A DNA stretch of 64,000 nucleotides from Candidatus Bathyarchaeota archaeon. Its GTDB lineage: Archaea > Thermoproteota > Bathyarchaeia > Bathyarchaeales > Bathycorpusculaceae. Where the stretch lies: contig JAGTQZ010000009.1 of NCBI GenBank assembly GCA_018396705.1, forward strand, positions 62,001 through 126,000, in the 5' to 3' direction. Position numbers and translations under genes: made by a program. This document shows positions 7,526 to 17,100 of this stretch, one piece after another. How positions within the stretch are numbered: the stretch's first letter is position 1; each line of letters opens with the position of its first letter. A model generated the notes under the pieces. The model was not told where the DNA came from. It worked only from the letters and a program-made list of their open reading frames with translations, and did no database searches.

Positions 7526-8695
7526 ATGTCAATTATCGTGAGGATGAAGAGGCTTCGATTTTTTGCAACGACGGTTATAGGACTTGAGGACATAGCCGCA
7601 GAGGAAGTTGAAAAACTCTTAGATAAAAAAGCTAAAGAGGATATAGGGCGCATAGTTTTTGAAGGCGGCATAACTGACGTCTACTTATTAAATCTTAAAG
7701 CCAGAACTATAAACAAGCTTTTCATACAACTATGCCACTCAAAATTCGAAAATCTGGAAGATATCTACAAACTTGCAAAAAACTTAGACTACATGTGGAT
7801 AATAAACCCGGAACAAACTTTTGCCGTGAGAACTCAGAGAATTGGTTTACATAATTTCACAAGTATAGATGTTTCGAGGGTTGTTGGCCAAGCAATAATA
7901 GACTCCTATACTGGAACCGCAAATAAAAGATTAAAAGTGAATTTGGATGCACCCGATGTTGAGGTATACTGTCTCGTAAGAGACAATGAATTTTTAATGG
8001 GTATAAACACGACAGGCGAATCTTTACACAAGCGCCACTACCGCGTTTATAATCATCCAGCGGCACTAAAATCAACAATAGCTTCAGCAATGCTGAAAAT
8101 AGGCGGATGGTCCTCAGACAAAGTCCTGCTCGACCCCATGTGTGGCGGCGCAACAATCCCAATAGAAGCCGTTCTAGAAGCGAAACGGGTCTCGCCGGGA
8201 AAATGGCGAAACAACTTTGCTTTTCTTAGGCTTAAACTTTATAATCAAGATGAATTTGAAAGAATTAAGGCCGAAGTTCTTGCGGAAGAAATCAGAAAGT
8301 CAGAAAACCGGTTTACCGTATATGCTATGGAAAAGTTCGCTACTCATATTTATGGCGGAATGGAGAATGCCAAAAAAGCCGGAGTCTATGAAACAATAAA
8401 CTTCAAAATTGGGGATGCAACAAAAGCTGAAGACTACCCAAACATAGACTTTGATTTAATAGTTGTGAATCCGCCTTATGGTCTTAGAGCAAATCCAAAA
8501 GAAGGAGTGCGCAAACTCTACGAAAATTTTCTCCAAACCCTAAAAAGAAGATGTACAGACGCGACTCTCATTCTAATAACGGCAGCTTCAAAAAGGTTCA
8601 AAGAAACAGCAGAAACGGTCGGAGTTACGGTGACGAATGAACGCAAAATATGGTACGGCAAACTTCTGACAAGCATTTTCACGTGCAAAGTCTAA
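7526..8695 (+). CDS. THUMP-domain RNA guanine-N2 methyltransferase (Trm14/TrmN-like)
   Basis: A 389-residue enzyme. The N-terminal 160 residues form the THUMP and NFLD region that binds tRNA. The Rossmann SAM-binding half carries LLDPMCGGATIPIEAV near residue 205 and the N6/N2-methyltransferase catalytic motif NPPYG near residue 315. Archaeal and bacterial relatives make m2G at tRNA position 6, so tRNA is the likely substrate. ATG at 7526 is used; an ATG at 7544 has a GTGAGG too close to act as a ribosome site. It is convergent with the tRNA-Leu gene. Confidence 0.88.
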   Translation: MSIIVRMKRLRFFATTVIGLEDIAAEEVEKLLDKKAKEDIGRIVFEGGITDVYLLNLKARTINKLFIQLCHSKFENLEDIYKLAKNLDYMWIINPEQTFAVRTQRIGLHNFTSIDVSRVVGQAIIDSYTGTANKRLKVNLDAPDVEVYCLVRDNEFLMGINTTGESLHKRHYRVYNHPAALKSTIASAMLKIGGWSSDKVLLDPMCGGATIPIEAVLEAKRVSPGKWRNNFAFLRLKLYNQDEFERIKAEVLAEEIRKSENRFTVYAMEKFATHIYGGMENAKKAGVYETINFKIGDATKAEDYPNIDFDLIVVNPPYGLRANPKEGVRKLYENFLQTLKRRCTDATLILITAASKRFKETAETVGVTVTNERKIWYGKLLTSIFTCKV

Positions 8696-8716
8696 GTTTT
8701 CTCAAAAAATTGGTGA

Positions 8717-8833
8717 TGCGGCGGGCCGGATTTGAACCGGCGAACCCCTACGGGAGAGGATGGCTCATAGGGGCTCAGCCGCTAAACACCAATCTTGAGT
8801 CCTCCGCCTTTGGCCTGGCTTGGCTACCGCCGC
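8717..8833 (-). tRNA. tRNA-Leu (anticodon CAA) with intron
   Basis: The minus strand from 8833 reads an acceptor GCGGCGG pairing perfectly with CCGCCGC at 8724-8718, with discriminator A at 8717. The D arm is GCC/GGC, the anticodon stem GAGGA/TCCTC, the anticodon CAA lies at 8797-8795, the long type II variable arm contains CCCGTAGGG, and the T arm is GCCGG-TTCAAAT-CCGGC. The long variable arm and A73 identify leucine. A 32-base intron follows position 37. CCA is not encoded. It is convergent with the methyltransferase gene. Confidence 0.95.
8762..8793 (-). other. Archaeal tRNA intron with bulge-helix-bulge splice motif
   Basis: The intron lies between tRNA positions 37 and 38. CTCA (8799-8796) pairs with TGAG (8767-8764) as the 4-base-pair central helix. 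Three-base bulges AGA (8795-8793) and CCA (8763-8761) hold the two cleavage sites, and the anticodon stem provides the outer helix. The inner helix is imperfect. This is the substrate form for the archaeal splicing endonuclease, at the canonical 37/38 site. Confidence 0.85.
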
Positions 8834-9104
8834 CCAATCTTGAAAAGTGGATAATTGAAATTTAAGTTTTACAGTTTCGCGTTTTAGTTTTAGATGCTGA
8901 AAGTCGGTAATGAGAGACGTGAATTTTTAATGAAAAAGTTTATTAGTTAGCTGTGTAGTTTACGTGTTTAGCCTACTATAATGTTGGAGACTTTTTAGCT
9001 GGGATGATCCAGTTTCGGAGGGAAATTAGAAGGTTTGAAAAAACCCTTGGTGAATGTCGCCTTCAAATATTTGATTAAAGTTTGGATTTATGAGGTTGTT
9101 TAGC

Positions 9105-12100
9105 ATGGCTAGGATTGAATTTTCAAAGGAAGATGCTGATATACTGCTAAAAGCTTTCTTTAAGGAGAAAGGTCTTGTCCGTCAACATTTAGACTCATAT
9201 AACGAGTTTATAGATCACGGTTTACAGGAGATAATAGACGAGGTTGGCGAAATCCCAATCGAGGTTCCGGAATGCCCATACAAGGTGAAGCTTGGACAGG
9301 TTTGGATAATAGACCCACAGACGCGGATTAGCGGGCCATATGTGGCGGAAGTTGATGGAACAAAGCATGAAATCTACCCAATTGAGGCTAGACTTCGTAA
9401 TCTAACCTATGCCGCTCCAATAGCTCTTGAAATGACTCCTATAATTGATGGTAGGGAACAAGACACAGAATTAGTCCCTATTGGGGATATTCCTGTAATG
9501 TTAAAATCTAAATTGTGCTTCTTGTCGCAACTTTCTCGCGATGAATTAATAGCGTGTGGCGAGGATCCGGATGACCCTGGTGGATACTTTATCATAAACG
9601 GTTCTGAACGTGTAATAGTGGCTATGGAGGACTTGGCTCCTAACCGCATTATTGTTGATATAGACGAAAAAGGCGCTACGCCGGTGTATCAGGCGAAATT
9701 GTTCTCTACAACTGTTGGATTTAGGGCTAGAATAGAATTGAAAATGAAGCCTGACGGTGCCTTATATGTTACGATGCCTGGGGTGCCGACAGACATTCCG
9801 TTTGTTATAGTTATGCGTGCCTTGGGGTTAGAGTCTGACAAAGAGATTGCGGAGGCAGTTTCGCTTGATGAGGAGATACAAAGCGAACTGGAACCATCCT
9901 TTGAAAAAGCCGCCGGAGTTGACACTGTTAGAGAAGCGATTTTGTACATTGGTAACCGTGTAGCCCACGGGCAAGTTGAGGAATACCGCATACAAAAGGC
10001 TGAAGCGGCAATAGACAAAAACTTTCTCCCACACTTAGGGAGAACGAGCCAAAGCAGAAGGGATAAGGCCATATTTTTGGGCGAAATGGCGTGTAGAGTC
10101 ATAGAATTAAAGCTTGGAAGGAGAAAACCGGACGACAAAGATCACTTTAAAAATAAACGCTTAAGGCTTGCTGGTCCTCTTTTGGCAGACTTGTTCCGTG
10201 TAGCCTTCCGCAATCTTGTCCGAGACATAAAGTATCAGCTTGAACGAATAGGTGTAAAAGGTCCAATAATAAATATCTCCGCGGCTGTCCGTTCTGGAAT
10301 AATAACTGAAAGACTTCAACATGCATTGGCAACTGGAAACTGGGGAAGAGGACGTGTTGGTGTAACGCAACTTTTGGATAGAACAAATTATCTCTCGACG
10401 CTTAGCCACCTGCGAAGGCTTCAATCTCCGCTGAGTAGAAGCCAGCCAAACTTTGAAGCTAGAGATCTTCACCCAACCCATTGGGGACGTTTATGTCCAA
10501 ACGAAACACCTGAGGGGTCAAACTGTGGGCTAGTTAAAAACCTAGCCCTGTCTGCTTGTATCTCAGTTGGAGTGAACCCTGAAAAAATTAGACAACTCTT
10601 GTACAACATGGGCGTTACACCAGTCTATGAGGCAAACGAAACTTTGAAGCGTCATGGTGCAAAAGTTTTCGTTGATGGAAACATTATTGGCTACTGCACG
10701 GCTCCTGGAAAGCTTGTTCAAGAATTCAGGCAAAGACGAAGAACGGGTGAAATATCCACAGAAGTTAACATAGCCTACTTCTCTAAGACTTATAGCGAAA
10801 GGGAAGAGGTTTACGTAAACTGTGACGAGGGAAGAGTGAGGCGCCCCTTAATAATAGTCGAAAATGGTGTTCCCAAACTTCAACGGGAACATATCGAAAA
10901 GGTGGCCCGGGGCGAATGGACTTGGGAAGATCTCGTCAAAAACGGTATAATTGAATATTTGGATGCTGAAGAGGAAGAGAGCGCCTACATCGCCATAAGC
11001 CCGTCGGAACTAACTCTGGAGCACACTCATTTAGAAATTGCAACTCATACAATCCTCGGGATTTGCGCTTCGACAATACCTTATGCAGAGCATAACCAGT
11101 CACCTCGAAACTCCTATCAAGCGGCAATGGCTAAACAAGCGCTAGGCATTTTCACCACAAACTTCCCCCTCCGTGTAGATTCAAGATCTCACATTCTCCA
11201 TTATCCGCAAATCCCCCTTGTTGAAACAAGCCTCATGGAAGTTATGGGGTATAAGCTTCGCCCCTCAGGGCAGAACTGTATAGTGGCTGTACTATCCTAT
11301 GAAGGCTACAACATGGAAGATGCCTTAATATTCAACAAAGCCTCCATAGAAAGGGGCTTAGCTCGCTCCACCTTCTACCGCATATATGAGGCTGAGTGCC
11401 GCCAGCACATGGGAGGACTAAAAGACAAATTCACAATACCTGAGCCGGGAACAAGAGGCTATAGGGGAGAGCAATATTATAGACTGCTTGAACCAGATGG
11501 GATAGTTAGCCTTGAAGCGCAAGTTTCAGGCGGAGATGTTTTGATAGGAAGAATAAGCCCGCCTAGATTTCTGGAAGAATACAAAGAGTTTGAAGTTAAA
11601 GGGCCTTCTATGCGAGATACCTCCGTGGATGTGAGGCCTTCGGAAACAGGTGTCGTGGACGCAGTTTTCGTAACAGAATCTCGTGAAGGTGGAAAATTCG
11701 TTAAGGTTAGGGTTCGAGATCAAAGGATCCCGGAGCTAGGCGATAAGTTTGCGTCAAGACACGGCCAGAAAGGTGTCATCGGGCTTATCGTACCGCAGGA
11801 AGACATGCCATTCACAGAGGACGGCATAGTTCCGGACGTTATAATAAATCCCCATGCAATTCCTTCAAGAATGACCATTGGACAGTTTGTTGAATCCATA
11901 GCTGGAAAAGTTGCGGCCTTAAGGGGCAAACCGGTTGATGGGACACCCTTCTCAAACGAAAAACCGGAAGAGTTAAGGAAAGCCCTTATAAAGCTTGGAT
12001 TTAGCCACACCGGCAGAGAAGTTTTCTATAATGGTGTTACAGGCGAAAAATTCGTTGCAGATGTATTCGTCGGAGTAGTCTACTACCAGAAACTACACCA

Positions 12101-12476
12101 CATGGTTGCGGATAAAATACACGCGAGGGCGAGGGGGCAGGTGCAAATGCTTACAAGACAGCCAACTGAGGGAAGAGCTAGAGGCGGCGGTTTAAGGTTC
12201 GGAGAAATGGAGCGCGACTGTCTCATTGGCCATGGGGCAGCTATGCTACTTCACGACAGGCTTTTGGAGGAATCCGATAAGTACACTTTGCATGTGTGCG
12301 AGAACTGTGGCTATATAGCCTACTATGACATGAAACAGAGAAAATATGTGTGCAGGTTATGTGAAGATAAGGCGAAGATCTCTCCTGTGGTTGTTTCCTA
12401 TGCCTTTAAGCTTCTACTTCAGGAGTTAATGAGCCTTTGTATAGCCCCAAGATTAAAGCTTAAGGAGAGAGCCTGA
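9105..12476 (+). CDS. rpoB: DNA-directed RNA polymerase subunit B (unsplit)
   Basis: The second-largest RNA polymerase subunit, about 1,123 residues, as a single chain rather than the B''/B' halves of many euryarchaea. Visible landmarks: GYFIINGSERVIVAMEDLAP near residue 175, the GDKFASRHGQKGVIG active-site region near residue 880, and a C-terminal zinc ribbon with CENCG and CRLC. The ATG at 9105 has GAGGT at 9092-9096; an upstream in-frame ATG at 9090 would add five residues and is less likely. No rpoH precedes it, unlike the usual archaeal order; 8834-9104 holds only promoter-like AT-rich sequence. rpoA follows with one base between stop and start. Confidence 0.97.
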   Translation: MARIEFSKEDADILLKAFFKEKGLVRQHLDSYNEFIDHGLQEIIDEVGEIPIEVPECPYKVKLGQVWIIDPQTRISGPYVAEVDGTKHEIYPIEARLRNLTYAAPIALEMTPIIDGREQDTELVPIGDIPVMLKSKLCFLSQLSRDELIACGEDPDDPGGYFIINGSERVIVAMEDLAPNRIIVDIDEKGATPVYQAKLFSTTVGFRARIELKMKPDGALYVTMPGVPTDIPFVIVMRALGLESDKEIAEAVSLDEEIQSELEPSFEKAAGVDTVREAILYIGNRVAHGQVEEYRIQKAEAAIDKNFLPHLGRTSQSRRDKAIFLGEMACRVIELKLGRRKPDDKDHFKNKRLRLAGPLLADLFRVAFRNLVRDIKYQLERIGVKGPIINISAAVRSGIITERLQHALATGNWGRGRVGVTQLLDRTNYLSTLSHLRRLQSPLSRSQPNFEARDLHPTHWGRLCPNETPEGSNCGLVKNLALSACISVGVNPEKIRQLLYNMGVTPVYEANETLKRHGAKVFVDGNIIGYCTAPGKLVQEFRQRRRTGEISTEVNIAYFSKTYSEREEVYVNCDEGRVRRPLIIVENGVPKLQREHIEKVARGEWTWEDLVKNGIIEYLDAEEEESAYIAISPSELTLEHTHLEIATHTILGICASTIPYAEHNQSPRNSYQAAMAKQALGIFTTNFPLRVDSRSHILHYPQIPLVETSLMEVMGYKLRPSGQNCIVAVLSYEGYNMEDALIFNKASIERGLARSTFYRIYEAECRQHMGGLKDKFTIPEPGTRGYRGEQYYRLLEPDGIVSLEAQVSGGDVLIGRISPPRFLEEYKEFEVKGPSMRDTSVDVRPSETGVVDAVFVTESREGGKFVKVRVRDQRIPELGDKFASRHGQKGVIGLIVPQEDMPFTEDGIVPDVIINPHAIPSRMTIGQFVESIAGKVAALRGKPVDGTPFSNEKPEELRKALIKLGFSHTGREVFYNGVTGEKFVADVFVGVVYYQKLHHMVADKIHARARGQVQMLTRQPTEGRARGGGLRFGEMERDCLIGHGAAMLLHDRLLEESDKYTLHVCENCGYIAYYDMKQRKYVCRLCEDKAKISPVVVSYAFKLLLQELMSLCIAPRLKLKERA

Positions 12477-12477
12477 A

Positions 12478-15400
12478 ATGGCGTTAGAGGAAGTTGCCCA
12501 CAAAGTTGTTGACGAAATCCGTTTCGGACTGCTTTCACCCCAGGAAATACGTAAACTCTCGGTTGTTGAAATTCAAACACCTGACACCTATGACGAAGAT
12601 GGCACGCCCATAACTGCAGGCCTCATGGACGGTCGTCTAGGGACTCTGGAGCCTAGGCAAAGATGCAAAACATGTGGAAACACGTCAGCCCGTTGCCCAG
12701 GCCACTTTGGGCATATTGAGCTTGCTGTTCCAATAATTCATATAGAATTTGCAAGAATAATCTATGACCTTCTAAGGGTGACTTGTAGAAACTGCGGAAG
12801 AATACTGCTTTCAGAGGATTCCATCAAAAAATTGCAGGCTAGAATTGAGAAGATAAAGCAGCTTCTTGGACATGTTCCAGACGAAGTTTTCAAGAGAGTG
12901 ATCCAAGAAATTAGGGCGAAGAATTGCCCCCACTGTAACGCTCCTCAGTATAAGATAACATTTGAAAAACCAACAAAATTCAGCGAAGAAATTCCGGGAA
13001 GCGGTTCACAAGTTTTAACTCCAAGCATGGTTAGAGAGAGGCTTGAACGCATACCAGACGGGGACCTTGAACTTTTAGGTTTTGATCCCAAAAATGCCCG
13101 TCCAGAATGGATGGTTCTTCAAGTGTTGCCTGTTCCACCAGTTTATGTACGGCCATCCATCACTCTAGAACATGGCATCCGCTCAGAAGATGACTTGACC
13201 CACAAGCTTGTGGACATTATTCGGATTAATCAAAGGTTAAAAGAAAACATGGACGCAGGGGCACCGACCCTCATAATTCAGGACTTAGCGGAGCTCCTAC
13301 AATACCATGTTACAACATACTTTAACAACGAGGCTTCGGGGATACCGCCTGCAAGACATCGTTCAGGCAGAGCCTTAAAGACGCTTTCTCAGAGGCTTAA
13401 GGGTAAAGAGGGAAGATTTAGAAGCAACCTTTCCGGGAAACGGGTTGATTTTTCAGCTCGCACGGTAATTTCTCCGGATCCAAACCTTGACATTAACGAA
13501 GTTGGTGTGCCCATCGAAGTTGCCATGCGGCTTACAGTGCCTGAAAAAGTAACTCCATGGAATATTGAGGAGATGCGGAAGCTCGTTATAAATGGGCCGT
13601 TTCAATACCCCGGTGCAGCGTATATTATTCGCCCTGACGGAAAACGGATAAGGCTTGAATTTGTAGCTGACCGGGAAAAACTTGCGGAGGCTCTTGAACC
13701 CGGATTTATTGTCGAGCGACATTTACGCAATGGCGATATTGCAATCTTCAATCGTCAACCATCTCTTCACAGAATGTCTATAATGGCGCATTACGTGCGT
13801 GTTCTTCCATACAAGACTTTTAGGCTTCACTTGTGTGTCTGCCCGCCGTACAACGCAGACTTTGATGGAGACGAAATGAACCTTCACATACCCCAAAGCG
13901 AGGAAGCCCAAACTGAAGCTCGCTTGCTAATGCAGGTTCAAGACCAGATACTATCTCCAAGGTTTGGAGGTCCAATAATCGGGGCGATCCGCGATTTCAT
14001 AACGGCGGCTTATCTCTTCACAAGAAAATCTAATTACCTTACCAAGGACGAGGTTTGCCGACTGCTTGTGGCAGCTGGATATGAAGGCCCCTTGCCCGAG
14101 CCCCAAATTAAAGAGCCGCAGCCGATGTGGAGTGGGAAACAAATCTTTAGCCTATTCCTCCCAAAAGGCCTAAACTATGTCTTAAAGGCGAACATATGCC
14201 GCGGATGTTCTAAATGCTTAAAAGAGGAATGTCCCCACGACGCTTACGTGGTTGTTAAAAATGGTGAATTGAAAAGCGGGGTGATCGATAGGCGAGCTAT
14301 AGGCGCTGAACAATCCGAAAGCCTTCTACATAGAATAATAAAGGATTATGGTGCAGAGACCGGCCGCGAGTTCCTAAATAAAGTAACAAAGGTTCTGAAA
14401 CTTTTCTTAACAATGCGAGGTTTCACTTACTCCTACGAAGAGCTCGTTCTATCCCAGCAAGCAGAAAACAGAATAAGAAAGATTATGGAAAGAGTTGAGA
14501 AAAAGATAGGGGAACTTATAGAAAGTTATCGCAATGGCACGCTACAAGCGCTTCCTGGGCAAACCTTAGAGGACACTTTTGAAATTTACGTAATGAACGA
14601 ATTGGCTAATGCTAGAGACGAAGCTGGCAAAGTTGCCGAGGAAACCTTCACACTTGAAAATGCAGGCATAGCCATGACACGCACTGGTGCTAGAGGATCA
14701 GCTCTAAACATTGGACAGATGAGCGCATGTGTAGGACAGCAAGCTGTTCGTGGAAAACGAATAATGAGAGGATATATCGGCCGCGCTCTACCCCACTTTA
14801 AACATGATGATCCAACACCCAAGGCACGAGGTTTTGTTTATTCCTCATATCAAAAAGGGTTAGATGCCATAGAATTTTTCTTTCATGCCATGGGAGGCAG
14901 GGAAGGCCTTGTGGACACGGCTGTTAGAACACAGCAAAGCGGCTATATGCAGAGGCGTTTAATCAACGCCCTTGAACATCTACGCCTAGAATATGACGGA
15001 ACCGTGCGAAGCTCAACAGGTGACATCATCCAATTCAAATATGGCGAAGACGGTGTGGACCCGGCTAAAAGCGATCATGGAAAAGCAGTAAATGTCAGCC
15101 GCCTTATCGAACAAATAAAAATTGGATTGGAGAAGGGAGAGCCTGCACCACCCGAGTATATCAGGGAGAAGCTTAAAGAAGTTGAAGACCAGTTAACTCC
15201 ACTACTCATAAGCGAACTGAAACAAGGCTTAACCGAAGCTAAACTGAGCAAAGAAGGCGTTGATAAAGCCGTAGAGCTCACAGTGGAACATTACAAGCGT
15301 GCACTAATGGAACCCGGCGAGGCGGTAGGTATAGTTTCCGCCCAATCCATAGGTGAGCCTGGTACCCAAATGACTCTTAGAACATTCCATTATGCGGGTG

Positions 15401-16299
15401 TTAGAGAACAGAACGTTACTCTCGGCTTGCCGAGACTTATCGAGATAGTGGACGCGCGGAGGGTGCCATCCACACCGATAATGGTTATTTATCTAGACGA
15501 AAAACACAGAAAAAGCCGGGAGGCCGCTGTAAAAATCGCACGAAACATATTATACACAACTTTGGAGAATGTTGCACAGGCGATTTACCAAGACCCGGTA
15601 CGCGAAGAGATCGTCGTGGAATTAAATAAAACTATGATGGAGGATCGAGGCGTCACTATAGAAGAACTGAAGGATAAAGTGAAGATAGCAAACTGCACCG
15701 TGAAGATAAGTGGAAACCGTATTCATGTAAAACCGAAAAAATCGGAGGCTCTCAAGAAACTCTTAGAGAAAGTTTCAAATCTCTACATTAAGGGAATTCC
15801 GGGCATTAAACGGGTTCTGGTAACCGAAGAGCATGGTGAGTGGGTTATCAGAACTGATGGTTCAAACCTTCCAAAAGTTCTAGAAGCATACGGCGTAGAT
15901 GCCACAAGAACAACAACCAACAACATCCACGAAATAGCCAAAACCCTTGGAATAGAGGCCGCGCGAAACGCCCTTATACAAGAGGCTAAGGGTGTCTTGG
16001 AGGAGCAGGGCCTAGATGTCGACATACGTCATGTCATGCTTGTGGCCGATATGATGACGGTCACAGGTGAGGTGCAACAGATCGGAAGACATGGTGTAAG
16101 CGGCAAAAAAGCCAGCGTCCTAGCCAGAGCAGCCTTTGAAATAACGGTTCCAAACATTGTTGACGCGGCGGTCCGTGGAGAAAGCGACCCCTTAGAGGGC
16201 GTAACCGAAAACGTCATAGTCGGCCAATCCATACCCGTCGGCACAGGACTTGTCGAATTGTTTATGTCAACATTTGAACCTAAGGAGGAAAACAAATGA
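12478..16299 (+). CDS. rpoA: DNA-directed RNA polymerase subunit A, unsplit (A' plus A'')
   Basis: Largest RNA polymerase subunit as one chain of 1,273 residues. Most archaea split it into A' (rpoA1) and A'' (rpoA2). Landmarks in order: zinc-binding CKTCGNTSARCPGHFGH near residue 62, the catalytic magnesium loop NADFDGDEMNLHIP near residue 460, a second zinc motif CRGCSKCLKEEC typical of archaeal A', the bridge-helix region, then the A'' part with AVGIVSAQSIGEPGTQMT near residue 950. No stop or Shine-Dalgarno separates the halves. The stop overlaps rpl30e by 4 bases. Unsplit RpoA is known from Thaumarchaeota and Korarchaeota relatives and resembles eukaryotic RPB1. Confidence 0.97.
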   Translation: MALEEVAHKVVDEIRFGLLSPQEIRKLSVVEIQTPDTYDEDGTPITAGLMDGRLGTLEPRQRCKTCGNTSARCPGHFGHIELAVPIIHIEFARIIYDLLRVTCRNCGRILLSEDSIKKLQARIEKIKQLLGHVPDEVFKRVIQEIRAKNCPHCNAPQYKITFEKPTKFSEEIPGSGSQVLTPSMVRERLERIPDGDLELLGFDPKNARPEWMVLQVLPVPPVYVRPSITLEHGIRSEDDLTHKLVDIIRINQRLKENMDAGAPTLIIQDLAELLQYHVTTYFNNEASGIPPARHRSGRALKTLSQRLKGKEGRFRSNLSGKRVDFSARTVISPDPNLDINEVGVPIEVAMRLTVPEKVTPWNIEEMRKLVINGPFQYPGAAYIIRPDGKRIRLEFVADREKLAEALEPGFIVERHLRNGDIAIFNRQPSLHRMSIMAHYVRVLPYKTFRLHLCVCPPYNADFDGDEMNLHIPQSEEAQTEARLLMQVQDQILSPRFGGPIIGAIRDFITAAYLFTRKSNYLTKDEVCRLLVAAGYEGPLPEPQIKEPQPMWSGKQIFSLFLPKGLNYVLKANICRGCSKCLKEECPHDAYVVVKNGELKSGVIDRRAIGAEQSESLLHRIIKDYGAETGREFLNKVTKVLKLFLTMRGFTYSYEELVLSQQAENRIRKIMERVEKKIGELIESYRNGTLQALPGQTLEDTFEIYVMNELANARDEAGKVAEETFTLENAGIAMTRTGARGSALNIGQMSACVGQQAVRGKRIMRGYIGRALPHFKHDDPTPKARGFVYSSYQKGLDAIEFFFHAMGGREGLVDTAVRTQQSGYMQRRLINALEHLRLEYDGTVRSSTGDIIQFKYGEDGVDPAKSDHGKAVNVSRLIEQIKIGLEKGEPAPPEYIREKLKEVEDQLTPLLISELKQGLTEAKLSKEGVDKAVELTVEHYKRALMEPGEAVGIVSAQSIGEPGTQMTLRTFHYAGVREQNVTLGLPRLIEIVDARRVPSTPIMVIYLDEKHRKSREAAVKIARNILYTTLENVAQAIYQDPVREEIVVELNKTMMEDRGVTIEELKDKVKIANCTVKISGNRIHVKPKKSEALKKLLEKVSNLYIKGIPGIKRVLVTEEHGEWVIRTDGSNLPKVLEAYGVDATRTTTNNIHEIAKTLGIEAARNALIQEAKGVLEEQGLDVDIRHVMLVADMMTVTGEVQQIGRHGVSGKKASVLARAAFEITVPNIVDAAVRGESDPLEGVTENVIVGQSIPVGTGLVELFMSTFEPKEENK

Positions 16300-16634
16300 T
16301 AGACGTGGATAAAGCAATAGCCACGGCTGTTAAAACAGGCAAAGTCTACTTTGGCGCAAACTTCGCCATACAAAGCGCCAAAACTGGGCGGGCAAAAATG
16401 ATTATTATAGCTTCTAATTGCCCAAAAGAGATTCGCAGCGACCTTGAATACTACTGTAAGCTTTCCAAAATTCCCCTAGTCGTTTATAGGGGTACTTCTA
16501 CAGATTTGGCTATGATCTGTGGAAAACCCTTCTTGGTTTCAGCGTTAACTATAAGAGAGCCTGGAGATTCAGAGATTTTTAGATTAATAAAAACAACTGA
16601 AACAGAAATGGAGTCTGGCGGAGGAAGTGAATGA
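16296..16634 (+). CDS. rpl30e: Ribosomal protein eL30 (L30e)
   Basis: A 112-residue ribosomal protein of the L7Ae/L30e RNA-binding fold, part of the large subunit. Visible features are YFGANFAIQSAKTGRAKMII, the SNCPKEIRSDLEYYCKLSKI stretch and IPLVVYRGTSTDLAMICGKP, all typical of L30e. It begins within the rpoA stop (4-base ATGA overlap) and ends overlapping nusA by 4 bases, the standard archaeal order rpoA-rpl30e-nusA. A short acidic tail follows the fold. Confidence 0.95.
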   Translation: MIDVDKAIATAVKTGKVYFGANFAIQSAKTGRAKMIIIASNCPKEIRSDLEYYCKLSKIPLVVYRGTSTDLAMICGKPFLVSALTIREPGDSEIFRLIKTTETEMESGGGSE

Positions 16635-17068
16635 ACAGCGGCATAAAATTCACAAGCACTGAAATGAAATATATAGCGCTCTTCGAGAGCATAAGCGGCG
16701 CCAGTGTTAAAGACTGCATAGTCGACGAGGGGCAGGGCCGCGTAATCTTCGTCGTTAAAGAAGGCGACTTAGGGGCTGCCATAGGAAAAGGCGGAAAAAA
16801 CATAAGACTTCTGGAGCGCATGACCGGCAAAAAACATGAAATAATTGAATACTCTGATGATCCTGTTAAGTTTATAAAAAATGCCCTGAAGCCTGCCACT
16901 GTTCAAGAAGTTAGAATAACCCAAAGACCTGACGGAAAAACAATAGCTGTGGTGTCTGTTCACCCGCGGGAAAAAGGTGTAGCCATAGGCAAAAATGGCA
17001 GAAATGCTGAACGTTTACGTATGCTTGTTAAACGCTACTTCCAAATACACAACGTCAGCATAATCTAA
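16631..17068 (+). CDS. nusA: NusA-like KH-domain transcription factor
   Basis: The archaeal NusA homologue, 145 residues, holding only the two KH RNA-binding domains. The KH signature GAAIGKGGKNIRLLERMTGK lies near residue 49 and a second, GVAIGKNGRNAERLRMLVKR, near residue 115. The N-terminal polymerase-binding and S1 domains of bacterial NusA are absent, as normal in archaea. It overlaps rpl30e by 4 bases. In many archaea rps12 and rps7 follow, but here a small membrane protein does, and those ribosomal genes lie 35 kb away on the other strand. Confidence 0.94.
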   Translation: MNSGIKFTSTEMKYIALFESISGASVKDCIVDEGQGRVIFVVKEGDLGAAIGKGGKNIRLLERMTGKKHEIIEYSDDPVKFIKNALKPATVQEVRITQRPDGKTIAVVSVHPREKGVAIGKNGRNAERLRMLVKRYFQIHNVSII

Positions 17069-17100
17069 CGCCTAAAAGACGCTGGAGAAGCAGAAGGTAC

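Noticed and set aside
8650-8865. Plus-strand 71-codon frame across the tRNA region
   Set aside because: Its text runs antisense through the tRNA-Leu gene and its intron, has no ribosome site and reads as no family. The tRNA is certain, so the frame is a shadow.
8834-9104. Small rpoH expected before rpoB
   Set aside because: All frames carry early stops and none holds the EHxLVPxH or SPTAG motifs. The true rpoH is at 30870-31421.
14180-14260. Ferredoxin-like cysteine insertion in RpoA
   Set aside because: CRGCSKCLKEEC looks like a ferredoxin motif but corresponds to the zinc motif seen in many archaeal A' subunits, so it is not an oddity.
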